Source: Morinoia aosen
Lineage: Eukaryota > Arthropoda > Malacostraca > Amphipoda > Talitridae
Reading direction: 5' to 3'
Length of the DNA stretch: 64,000 nt
NCBI GenBank assembly: GCA_030386875.1
Contig: CM059574.1
Span: forward strand, 3,479,934 to 3,543,933
The notes beneath the pieces were generated by a model that did no database searches, had not been told where the DNA came from, and was given only the letters and a program-made list of their open reading frames with translations. The stretch's first letter is position 1. Every line of letters begins with the position of its first letter. Of the stretch, positions 1 through 9,401 are shown piece by piece. The position numbers were made by a program, and so were the translations under genes.

Positions 1-2
1 TC

Positions 3-2585
3 CTGTCGCGGTACCACATCAGACTGCACAAGATCATGTCTAACTCCATGGAGGTCCTCACGGCCTTCCCCGCGAGCGAGAGAGCGACCGAAGACAACAT
101 CGACCTGATCACAGCCCCCAACCATAGCACGCTCGGCGTGTCGTGCAACATTGCCAGCGACTGTTTTGTGCTGAAAGTGAACATACCAGACCGCCCTCAC
201 ACGAAGCGAGGACTGCTATCCGCAATCAATTCGATCTACGATCCCATTGGCTTCGCCAGCCCAGTCACACTCGGCGGGCGACTCATCCTACGAAACCTGC
301 TCTCTGAAACCGACCGAGCACCCGGTGGCAAGACCTTGGACTGGGACGAGCCCATTCCGAGCTGCACAGTTCAGTCGTGGCTGCGCTGGCTCCAGAGCCT
401 TCAATGTCTGCACGAGCTCTCGATTCCTATGTGCTTCCTTCCGCCAGAATCGAATGGAAACGACACCCAAACCTTGCACGTTTTCTCGGACGCTTCGCAG
501 GAGGCAATCGGAAACGTGACGTACCTGCGTACGACCACCAACAGCGGCCAAGGCCACGTCGCGTTCATACACGGAGAAAGCCGTGTGGCTCCAAGGGCTG
601 CCACCTCGATTCCTAGACTAGAACTGTGTGCAGCAGTGGGAACAGTTTTGTCAAGCCTGCAGACGATACAGGAACTGAAAAGGAAACCCGCTCGAGTATA
701 CTTCTATTCGGACAGCAAGGTTGTGCTGGGCTACATCAGAAACAACTCTGCGAGATTCAGTCGGTATGTTCAGAGAAGGGTGGACATCATTCGTCAGAGC
801 AGCGACCTGTCCCAATGGAGCTACGTCGACACCACATCGAATCCCGCCGACCTAGCCTCGAGGCCGACAGACCCGTCGAGACTAATGCAGACGGAATGGT
901 TCAAGGGTCCGGCATTTCTAATCAGCGATGTCGTCTCCCCTTCCTCCACCTCGGCTTACACGACGGATCCCGAGGAACTCCCCGAGGTCGAAAAAAGGGC
1001 CGACGTTCAAACTCTTCGATCGACGGGCAATATCGCTGAACTTCTGTTCTCCAAGCTCTTCTCAAAATTCAGTTCATGGTCGGCCATCCTGAGGATTGCC
1101 GCCAGGGTAGTAGCTCTGTCGCAAAAGCTACTCAACAGAGTCCTCCTTCGAAGAGCCGACCAGAACAGCCACATCGCTGTTGCCGACCCTCAGGCCCTGG
1201 CTCACAACCTCCCGGTCCTGGAAGCCCAGAAGTCCGCCTTCTCAGATCTTTTTGACCGGATGCACCGAAAGGGAAGTGTAGCCCCTCGACACAAACTTTC
1301 CAGCCTCGCACCCTTCGTCGATCGAAGCGGGCTGATCAGAGTGGGAGGTAGACTTGCCATCTCAGACTTCCCAGAAGATATCAAGCACCCCTTGCTGCTC
1401 CCCTTTAACCACCCCATCAGCACTGCTGTCATGATGTACTACCATCAGAAAACGAAGCATCAATGCCGGCACGTGACGCACGCCTCCATCCGAGAAGCCG
1501 GGTATCATATTGAGAACGGCCGAAGAGCGATACAGAAGTTACTGCGGAATTGCGTCATCTATCAGCGACTAAGGGCCTCTTTCTTGACCCCGCAAATGGC
1601 AGAATTGCCGAAGGAACGCTCCGAGGCCGCGCCGCCCTTCACCTTCGTGGGCTTCGACGTCTTTGGTCACTGGATGATAAACAACGGGCCAACCACAAGA
1701 CAAAACGCCCCCCTCAGAAAGTGCTGGGCTCTACTCCTCACTTGACTCGCCTCCCGCGCAGTTCATATCGAGATGCTGCCATCCCTCGATACTCCTACTT
1801 CAATCAACGGCTTCAGGAGGTTCATAGCGGTGTGAGGTCCCTGCTCAGTCCTGCGGTCCGACAGAGGCACCAAATTCATCGGAGCCAAGAACCTAGCCGA
1901 AGAAGTCAACGTTCAGCATGCCATTCGGGCCCTATCGGACCAGGGAGTGCGTTGGGAGATGAACCCACCGCACGCCTCTCACTTCGGCGGAGTGTGGGAG
2001 CGCAAGATAGGTCAGATCCGAAGGTGTTTAGAAGCAGCCCTCCTGCACGCTGGTCAACACCCTCTGTCCTTCGACGAATTACACACCCTACTGCAGGAAG
2101 CGGAAGCCATCGTGAACTCCACTCCTCTGTGGGAGACGTCCTTAAATCCCAATGAACCGCTGCCAGTGACCCCAAACATGCTCCTGACGCAGAAGACCAG
2201 CACGCCACAACACGACAGGCCCGCGCTCACTCGACACGAACCCGCTTACGGGAAGTTGCGATGGAAAAAGGTGCAGTACCTGGCAGATCAGTTTTGGCTG
2301 AGGTGAAGGAGAGGCTACATCTACGAACTGCAACAATGCAGCAAATGGAGAGCAGTCAACCCACCGCTAAAGCAAGGAGACATAGTCCTAGTGAGGGAGA
2401 AGATGGCTAGGAGAACAACCTGGCCGACAGGCATCATCGAAGAGACCCTCCCCAGTCACGATGGATCGTTGAGGACAGCCACCGTGCGGCTCGCGCGACG
2501 AAACGACAACGACGGGATCCAACGGGTGGTGCGTCCCGCCACTGAATTGGTCCTCATCCACCGCCCCCCCGGCGGCAGCATTTAG
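3..2585 (+). pseudogene. BEL/Pao pol, C-terminal part: end of RT, RNase H, integrase (three in-frame stops)
   Basis: This is the C-terminal two thirds of a BEL/Pao polyprotein that would reverse transcribe and integrate the element. One reading frame runs from the window edge to a TAG at 2583-2585. It shows the Pao RT-RNase H connection (from 'SMEVLTAFPASERA'), RNase H motifs (VFSDAS near 485, YSDSK near 705), and an integrase zinc domain (HQKTKHQ near 1447). The second cysteine of the final CxxC is replaced by Tyr (NCVIYQ). The integrase core follows: GFDVFG near 1650, SDRGTKF near 1857 and VWERK near 1998. Three TGA codons interrupt the frame: at 1743 where Cys is usual, near 1833 where Arg is usual, and near 2304 where Trp is usual. 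It is therefore dead as it stands. The family call is confident. The start is off-window. Confidence 0.9.
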
Positions 2586-4049
2586 TGGAGATAATCCACA
2601 AAGAGGGGGGAGTGTCGCGTCTTACCAGAAGCGAAATTTGGGAAGTCCTTTTCGGCAACTTTCTGCGGATCCGCGCTGGTTCGCAAGACTGACGCCAGCG
2701 TTCTATTTGGTTGAAGTGCGTGGGAGGAACAGGTTCCCGGATAATCTTAAGTTTCTGTGTCTTTTTAGTGTGATATGTCAGAAAATTATTAATCCAAAAG
2801 TGTCCTCGAACTAGCTATATCGTCGATCGCCATCAAGTATCTTTGTGTTTGACAGCGGTGAACAGCCGGATCCTAGAGCATTCAAGGGTGTTTCTGGCAG
2901 CCGGCAAACCACCCACATTGAGCCAGACTAGCCGTTGTGATGTTGTGAATCTAGTGCGTTCTATAGCCAGTGTGATGCAGTGTTATGCTAGAAATAAGTC
3001 AGATTCTAGATTAACAGTATTTTAGCAGAACACTGAATGTGTGGCTTTCACAGGTTTGCCTGTTAAATAATTTTGACTCTAAAGTTGAGCTGAATATTGA
3101 ACTTCAGTTTAACCCATCACAACTCGAACATGCATAGCTCAAAATTTTATTAAGAAAAAGATATAAAATAAAGTAAAATATTTTGTCAATCTGTTGGCTC
3201 CTCACCTATGAGCTGTGCTGGGCAAGTTGCGCCAGTCAGTAAGGTGGAAGCCTAAAGTTAAAGCATTCTCAAAGGTAGACTGAGCATAGGCACAGACATT
3301 TATGAGACCACTAGCCCATGTGATTTGTGTTTTCAAGGCGACGTTGGTCAATGTGTACTTGTTGCCCTGTATTCAAATTAAGCCATTTAAAAATTGGCGA
3401 GCCGTGTCAAAACTTTTTAGTATTAGGCTGGTGAATGAGATAGCCGTTTTTATTTTTAATGATAGGATTTCTTGACAATGACTGATCTGCTGTAACCTAA
3501 GTAGCTTGTCCCTGCATCAGAGACCTAATCTTTAATCATTTCCCTTCCCACAGGTAGAGCAAAGAAAAATAAGTAGTCATTCCTCTTGTAGGTGGAAATA
3601 GGCTATTCCGAGTTTTTCTAGCATGAGGGACCTTCCCCCACCGTCTGTAAGTATTCTAAAGCGTTGTCAGATTGTTCTATCGAGGATGCAACCGTTGCCT
3701 TTGTAGCACTTGATTATGCAAACAGTCGGAGGAAGCCGGTACCTAAATTTAAAATTAGTGTAACGTGCTGTCTTCCTCTGAACACAGTGCACATATCTGA
3801 TAGCCTAAAGATTATAACAAGTTAACAAGTCTCCATGTAGAGAACGAAATGTGCTTCTTACCTTGAAAGTCTGGGATGTTAAAGTGCTGACTCAGACGCT
3901 AAAAACGTTGTAATCAATGTGTGTGTGAGTAGGCTGTCCTCCTTTGGTCCAGTGCGTGTATTACAAATGTGTTTTCCAGCAATGTGTTCTTTGGCAGGGT
4001 GTTCTTGGCAATGTGTTCCTCGACTAGAGAGACTTATTTTCTTCCCTGT

Positions 4050-4232
4050 CAATGCAACAGAAACCTTTCTTGTTTCATGAACTTCTTTTCTAGCTTACTG
4101 CTCCTGTGCACCTTGTGCATAGATTCCGCGTTCCCTCAACTCCATACTAAATGGTGCCTTCCTCTTTCCTCTCTTGGAACATCTTTTTCGTGGTTAAGGG
4201 AGGCTAAAACTTTCTTATATAATAATAATAAT
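4050..4232 (+). repeat. Dispersed SINE-like repeat inserted in the BEL LTR, ending in (TAA)n
   Basis: This block is absent from the solo LTR of the same family near 40660 but is nearly identical to 62585-62750, and a diverged copy is at 63340-63500. It reads from 'CTTGTTTCATGAACTTCTTT' to 'GGGAGGCTAAAACTTTC' and ends in short TAA repeats, as 3' tails of SINEs or truncated LINEs often do. I see no tRNA-like head in this copy. Confidence 0.6.
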
Positions 4233-4392
4233 TGTGTTGTGAATTATCATTGTGCTATGTTGTTAGCAGGGCAGCGAATCCCCTTTTTATGTGCTGTTAT
4301 TCCCACGAAAATGTCTCATGGCCACTCTTATCGCTCTTCTGTCATTAGAATATCATACCTAGTTCAAGCATTATTTAGTCTCTCCTCGTGTC

Positions 4393-4718
4393 TGTAATAT
4401 CTTGGAATTTCAGCAAGATATAAGGTTTACTGGACAGCACTTGTAGATCGGTTAGCCTAGCGTAAACTAGGCAAGAGGATAGCAGAACGAACAGCAGGAC
4501 TACTGGTATTGTACTGATCTCAAGTTCACACAGCTTGCTCTTAAGTCTAGTTCGAACAATGAACTTCCGCCCGGCAGTAGGCGCGCTTCCGACCTATCCG
4601 GCGCTTGTAAATACCAGGCGCGCATCGGCGGTTCCGCCGGAAACTCCGAGCGAGCGAGACTCATAAATCTCCGCAGCCGGAACCTCCATAAATATCCCAA
4701 GAGCGTCACTATACAACA
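4393..4718 (-). repeat. 3' LTR of the mag-type Gypsy
   Basis: The 326-bp LTR (left end on the plus strand) runs from TGTAATATCTTGG to ACTATACAACA. It is almost identical to 8796-9122, with one single-base indel and about two substitutions. The 69-aa open frame inside it recurs in the other LTR and is not a gene. Confidence 0.93.
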
Positions 4719-4735
4719 ACTTCCCTCCCTTTAGA
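4719..4735 (-). other. Polypurine tract of the mag-type Gypsy
   Basis: On the minus strand, AAAGGGAGGGAAGT directly precedes the 3' LTR. This is the usual position and composition of the primer for plus-strand DNA synthesis in LTR retroelements. Confidence 0.75.
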
Positions 4736-4763
4736 TGAATATGTGACAAAGGGAAGGAGGAAC

Positions 4764-7726
4764 TCAACAACCTATTCGTATTACAGGTTTGGTTATTCTG
4801 CCTGATCTACGAGGTTCATTTTGCTCAGGAGAGCTGTTAACAGGCTGAAAAGCAGGAGTCTCTGCTGCTCCACTCCCGGTAGATTCCAAACTACTGTGCA
4901 ACAGCTGATTTGAATGTCTCTTCCAGATTACATTTAATGCTAATATTTGAACATGAAAGATATTAACGGCAACTTTACCAACAATAATTCCCTTCAACCA
5001 CTTGGGACCATTTCTTAAATTCAGAGCGAGAACATGATCCCCGACATCAAATTGAGTTACATACATAGGCTTAGACCTAGACACAGAAAATTTAGGATGA
5101 ACTCTATCTTTGGAAGTAACAAATTTACGATTGTTCAGCGCAACAGAGGGAACAATTTTTGTAACACTATGCAGAATACAATGCGATTGAAATAATGCTT
5201 TCGCTAGACGGGATTTGAACGATTCGGAAGAAGATAGTTTTTTCAACAAGTCTTTAATGACTCTTACCCCCCTCTCAGCTTGACCATTGCTTGCTGGAGA
5301 GTAGGGCGGAGGTGTGAGGTGCTCAATGCCGTTGGAAATAAGAAAATCTTTGAAGTCTTGAGGCGAAAAGTTAGAAGCATTGTCACTTACGAGCACATCA
5401 CACAACCCGTTTCTGCTGAAAATCATTCTCAACGCATCGACAGTATCTGACACACTCGTGGATGGTACCACTTCACATTCAATATATTTAGATAATGCAT
5501 CTACAGCAATGAAAACAATTTTATTCTCGTAGAAAAAGTGATCGACATGAATGCGTTCAAAAGGACGAGAAGGAGTAGGCCATTCTACATTTCTAGACTT
5601 AGGTTTTGCTCGATTTAATTGACATTGGGGACAACATTTTACGATGTCTTCAATAGTTTTGTCCATTCCGGGAAACCAAATAACAGATCTGGCCAACGAT
5701 TTCATGCCACAAATGCCAGGATGTCCATCATGAAATGTTTCAAGGACTAAACTACGCAGTGACTTGGGAATAAAGACCCGTTCTTTATAAAGTATGCAAC
5801 CCTTCATGATGGTCATCTGAGGTAGCAGGTTCTTAAATTTTGAAAAATTGGGATCAGGTTTAGGAGGCATGCCAAACTTTATGTATTGTTTAAGTTGGCA
5901 TAGTTCGCTATCCATATCAGTATGAGTTTTTATATTTTCACACGTGACAGGAGTTTTATCAAGAGTGTTCACAGCAAAAATCATTTCGTACGGTTCTAGC
6001 TCCCTTACAGTCGTAGGTAGTGGCAGCCTACTGAGACAATCGCTATTTACGTTACATTTGCCTTTCGAATATCTGAAAACATAGTCAAACTGGGAGAGTC
6101 TAAGAGCCCATCTCTGAATTCGAGCGGAACAGTTGAGAGGTACACCCTTGTCATGTGCAAAAAGTTTACAAAGAGGTTTCTGATCATTATGGATAATGAA
6201 CTTAGCACCAAGTAGAAATTTCTTGAATTTCTCCACGCCAAAAACCACACTAAGGCTCTCCCTTTCAATGTTAGAGTAGTTTTGTTCCGCACTATTCAGA
6301 GAACTCGAAGCAAATTGAACCGGACACCAATCATGAGAAGGACTAACGCGTTGCATGAGTATGGCAGCAACTCCATAACCCGAACTATCAGTTTCAAGAA
6401 GAGTTTCATGGTTGGGATCAAACAACTTTAGAGGTTTATGCGAACGAAAGATGTTCTTAATTTTCTGGACACTCTCGTCCTGTTCTGGAGTCCACCGGAA
6501 CTGTACATTTTTCTTAAGCAGCGAATACAGAGGATGCATGACATTAGAAAAGTTGGGTACAAAACGACTGTAGAAGTTACACAATCCGATGAAAGCTTGC
6601 AACTGTTTGAGGTTTTTAGGAACAGGAGCATTGAGAATAGCTTCTACTTTCTCAGAGTTAGGGTGAACACCCTTGTTATCGAAAACGTACCCTAGATAAG
6701 ACACACGATCAGTTAGAAAGGCACATTTAGACAGATTTAAGCGAATTCCCGCGTTTTTTAGGACAGACAGGACCCTGTCAAGAACTTCCAAATGAGCATC
6801 ATATGACGAGGTCAAAATGAGGAGGTCATCCTGGTACACAATGATGTTATCAATGCCAGACAGAGTCCTATTCATGAATGCTTGAAAAATGCCGGGGCTT
6901 GCACGTAGACCATAAGGTAAGTAATTGTATATGAATAGACCTTCAGAGGTGTTAATGGTCGTAACTTTCTTTGATTCTTCGTCCAACGGAATTTGCAAAA
7001 ACGCGTTAGACAAATCAATTTTTGAGAAAAACTTAGCGTCTCCGATTTGAGAAATGACATCATCAATAACAGGTAGCACAGATTGAACTGGATTCAGAAA
7101 ATTATTAATGGAAGCTGAAAAATCTCCACAGATTCTCACACTGCCTCAGACTTTAGAACATAAACGGTAGGAGATGCCCATTGGCTATCATACACTTTTG
7201 TGATTTTGCCCATACTCTGCAAGCGTTCCAGTTCGGTTTTGACAGAGTCTCTTAGTCTTACAGGAACCGGGTGTGCTTTACAAAATACAGAAACTGCATT
7301 AGGCAACACATCAAGATGAACTGTCTCTTTGACGTTAGACTGTGAATCAGATGACAAATATTCGTCATATTTTAACGACAAACTTTTCGGCAAACTATGA
7401 CAATCCGTTTTATTTATGGAGTCGTATTTATCAGGAATGACAATGTTTACGTTTAGTTTAGAACAAATATCTCGGCCCAGTAAGTTGATTCTATCCTCCT
7501 CCACAATGAGAAACTTATGATTAAAACTAACATTATGGTACATGACAGTTATTGAAGCTTGACCAATCAGGTTTACCGAGACACCACTGTACCCGAGAAT
7601 TTTGCTGCATGTAGGATTTACCACAGCACCAACTTTGATTGCATCTCTTTTACGTATAGTTGACACGGCACTGCCGTTATCCAACAGGAATTCAACAGGT
7701 TTACTATTTAAGTTGCATGCAATCAT
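4764..7726 (-). pseudogene. Gypsy (mag-type) pol: protease, RT, RNase H, integrase, with one frame break
   Basis: Two minus-strand frames make up one pol. 7726-7136 encodes the aspartic protease (LLDNGSA, where DTG/DSG is usual, so the second active-site residue is Asn) and the start of RT. The frame breaks at about 7140, beside a conserved 'RICGDFS' motif, which fits loss of a single base. 7139-4764 (791 aa) continues with RT (YQDD at residues 102-105), RNase H (LETDSSGYG), and an integrase zinc domain (HDGHPG...CCPQC). The DDE core (IHVDHF, VSDNASNF, SNGQAERG) and a C-terminal chromatin/DNA-binding tail follow. Apart from the frame break and the unusual protease triad it looks intact, in keeping with near-identical LTRs. 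Homology type resembles the 'K02A2.6-like' proteins of arthropods. Confidence 0.92.
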
Positions 7727-7822
7727 AGTGGGCTCTTTAGTGACGGGAATTACAGTGGTGTTTACTCTAAAAAATTAGAATCATTTGGGGAATAATCAGA
7801 ACACTCATGTAGATGATTACCG

Positions 7823-8731
7823 TCACCACCTTCGTTCCCAGGTTTTTGCAACACAGCTTCGTTCTTCTGTAGAGGCATCCGTGAATTCTTCATTAACACG
7901 TCTTCTCTCCCAACGTTGCCCCAGCAACCGCTTCTTCCCGACTGCACTGTGTGAAGGTCCAAATTTTCCTTGTGTAGGTCCCCTTCGTGTAGGCATAGCA
8001 GGAGGAGGCCGAGCTGCAGTTGTAGATTTGCAAACCTTAGAGATGTGGCCTAATTTTCCACATGTGTGACATTTCAATTTCAAAGCATAGCAATTCTTTG
8101 CAAGATGCTTTTGCTTGGTTCCGCAGCGAATGCATATGTAGTTCGGCGGGAGTTTTTCTGTAGTGAAATACGATGAAGATGAATCCTCACGAATGATATC
8201 TTGAGCGTCGGAGCTTAATTGTTCGATAAGTTTTGCGTGTTCAACGCATTCGTTGAAGGACTTGCTATCGCACTTCTGTAGAACCGCGCTGAGAATTTGC
8301 GCTGAGTGTAGCCCAGCCACGAAGGCATCTCTTAATAAACGATCACGAGAGCAATTACCATTATTGCATGCAGATGCTAAGTCATTTAACGTTTTAGCAT
8401 AACTTTCTATGGATTCATTAGCACCTTGTTTTCTATTTAGAAATGTAACCGATGCACCGACGATGGATTTTTTAATTTCAAATTGCTATGTTAATTTTTC
8501 TTCAAGTTCCTCATATGTAGCCTCAGTGAGTAACGTAGGTTTAATTCTTCGTTGTAGATCAGTAATAATGTTTACAGGCAAAGCTTTGATTAAAATACTA
8601 GCTTTTTTACCGCCATTATTTCCTGCTTTCTGAAGAGCGTCTGCTCTTTGTACTTTCCAGCGCTCCAAGAATTCACTCACTGTTTCTACTTCCACGTCGA
8701 ACGGAGGGCAGCTGACTGTAGAATACGCCAT
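7823..8731 (-). pseudogene. Gypsy (mag-type) gag with two zinc knuckles, one in-frame stop
   Basis: The capsid/nucleocapsid gene lies just inside the 5' LTR. I chose the ATG at 8731 ('MAYSTVSCPPFD'), because the upstream ATG at 8794 lies in the primer-binding region. The frame is open to a TAG at about 8486, then continues in the same frame to 7823 through 'YAKTLNDLASACNN' and 'KSFNECVEHAKL'. The nucleocapsid has CIRCGTKQKHLAKNC and CHTCGKLGHISKVC, a CCHC pair. The TAG stands where Gln (CAG) would fit, a single transition. The pol frame starts about 100 bases further on, in another frame. Confidence 0.85.
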
Positions 8732-8781
8732 CTTAATTTCAGAGCACTTTTTAAAGTTCAAATTCACTTCGCAAGTTCGAA

Positions 8782-8795
8782 GCCTCGTCGTCAAT
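8782..8795 (-). other. Possible primer-binding site of the mag-type Gypsy (tRNA-Ser-like)
   Basis: The minus-strand bases after the 5' LTR read ATTGACGACGAGG. This is one base away from TGGCGACGAGG, which would pair with a serine tRNA 3' end. The match is imperfect, so this is inference. Confidence 0.4.
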
Positions 8796-9122
8796 TGTAA
8801 TATCTTGGAATTTCAGCAAGATATAAGGTTTACTGGACAGCACTTGTAGATCGGTTAGCCTAGCCGTAAACTAGGCAAGAGGATAGCAGAACGAACAGCA
8901 GGACTACTGGTATTGTACTGATCTCAAGTTCACACAGCTTGCTCTTAAGTCTAGTTCGAACAATGAACTTCCGCCCGGCAGTAGGCGCGCTTCCGACCTA
9001 TCCGGCGCTTGTAAATACCAGGCGCGCATCGGCGGTTCCACCGGAAACTCCGAGCGAGCGAGACTCATAAATCTCCGCAGCCGGAACCTCCATAAATATC
9101 CAAAGAGCGTCACTATACAACA
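8796..9122 (-). repeat. 5' LTR of the mag-type Gypsy
   Basis: The 327-bp copy is almost identical to 4393-4718. It holds the promoter for the minus-strand element. The terminal CA is followed by the target duplication GTGTC at 9123. Confidence 0.93.
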
Positions 9123-9401
9123 GTGTCTTACTCAGCTACCTCTCATATACCTTCGAGGTATGAAATTCCTTTCTTATTATGCGGTACCATATACGTTAAT
9201 TGGTCAGTCGACTATGATCTTAAATTAGGAGTCTTCTTGTCACGTAATTGCTGGCCCGAGTCTGAACTATACCTGTTAGTGCAGTTTACGGCGTCACGGA
9301 TACCGAAATAAAGAAAGAGTCACAAGCCCCTTTTTTGTCCGTCCTCGCCCGTTAACCCGCGTTGTTGTAGCGAAGATCATAATCCGCAAAGAAACGCGAC
9401 A

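Larger units (their letters stand above)
4393..9122 (-). mobile_element. Mag-type Ty3/Gypsy LTR retrotransposon, nearly full-length and young
   Basis: A 4,730-bp element on the minus strand is bounded by two LTRs (4393-4718 and 8796-9122) and flanked by the 5-bp target duplication GTGTC (4388-4392 and 9123-9127). Both ends are TG...CA. It lies inside the BEL LTR, so it is younger than that element. The LTRs differ at only about three positions, so the insertion is recent. Domain order is the usual Gypsy one: gag with two zinc knuckles, PR, RT, RNase H, IN. Coding damage is slight: one stop in gag and one frame break at the PR/RT junction. Confidence 0.93.
1..9401 (+). mobile_element. BEL/Pao LTR retrotransposon A (3' part), its LTR interrupted by a Gypsy element
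   Basis: The window opens inside the pol gene of a BEL/Pao element. The pol end at 2585 is followed by a purine-rich tract (AAGAGGGGGGAG, 2601-2612) and a 3' LTR that begins TGTCGCG at 2613 and ends CGACA at 9401. The LTR is split by a minus-strand Gypsy at 4393-9122. Without that insert it is about 2.05 kb, matching the solo LTR of the same family at 39064-41162. The sequence on its 3' side (from 9402) continues as LINE coding sequence, so this element landed in a LINE. Its 5' half lies outside the window. Confidence 0.88.
2613..9401 (+). repeat. 3' LTR of BEL/Pao element A, in two pieces (2613-4392 and 9123-9401)
   Basis: The LTR starts TGTCGCG and ends CGCGACA. It aligns along its length with the solo LTR at 39064-41162: shared blocks include 'GCGGATCCGC', 'AGCATTCAAGG', 'CTCACC...GAGCTGTGCTGG' and the terminal 'GTAGCGAAGATCA'. 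It has no coding capacity; the 60-aa frame at 2843-3025 recurs only as LTR sequence. It is unusually long for an LTR. A Gypsy insertion at GTGTC separates the last 279 bp. Confidence 0.88.

Noticed and set aside
2843-3025. 60-aa frame in the BEL LTR (related frame at 39158-39445)
   Set aside because: It is part of the LTR in both copies, the frames differ in length, and no domain is recognisable.
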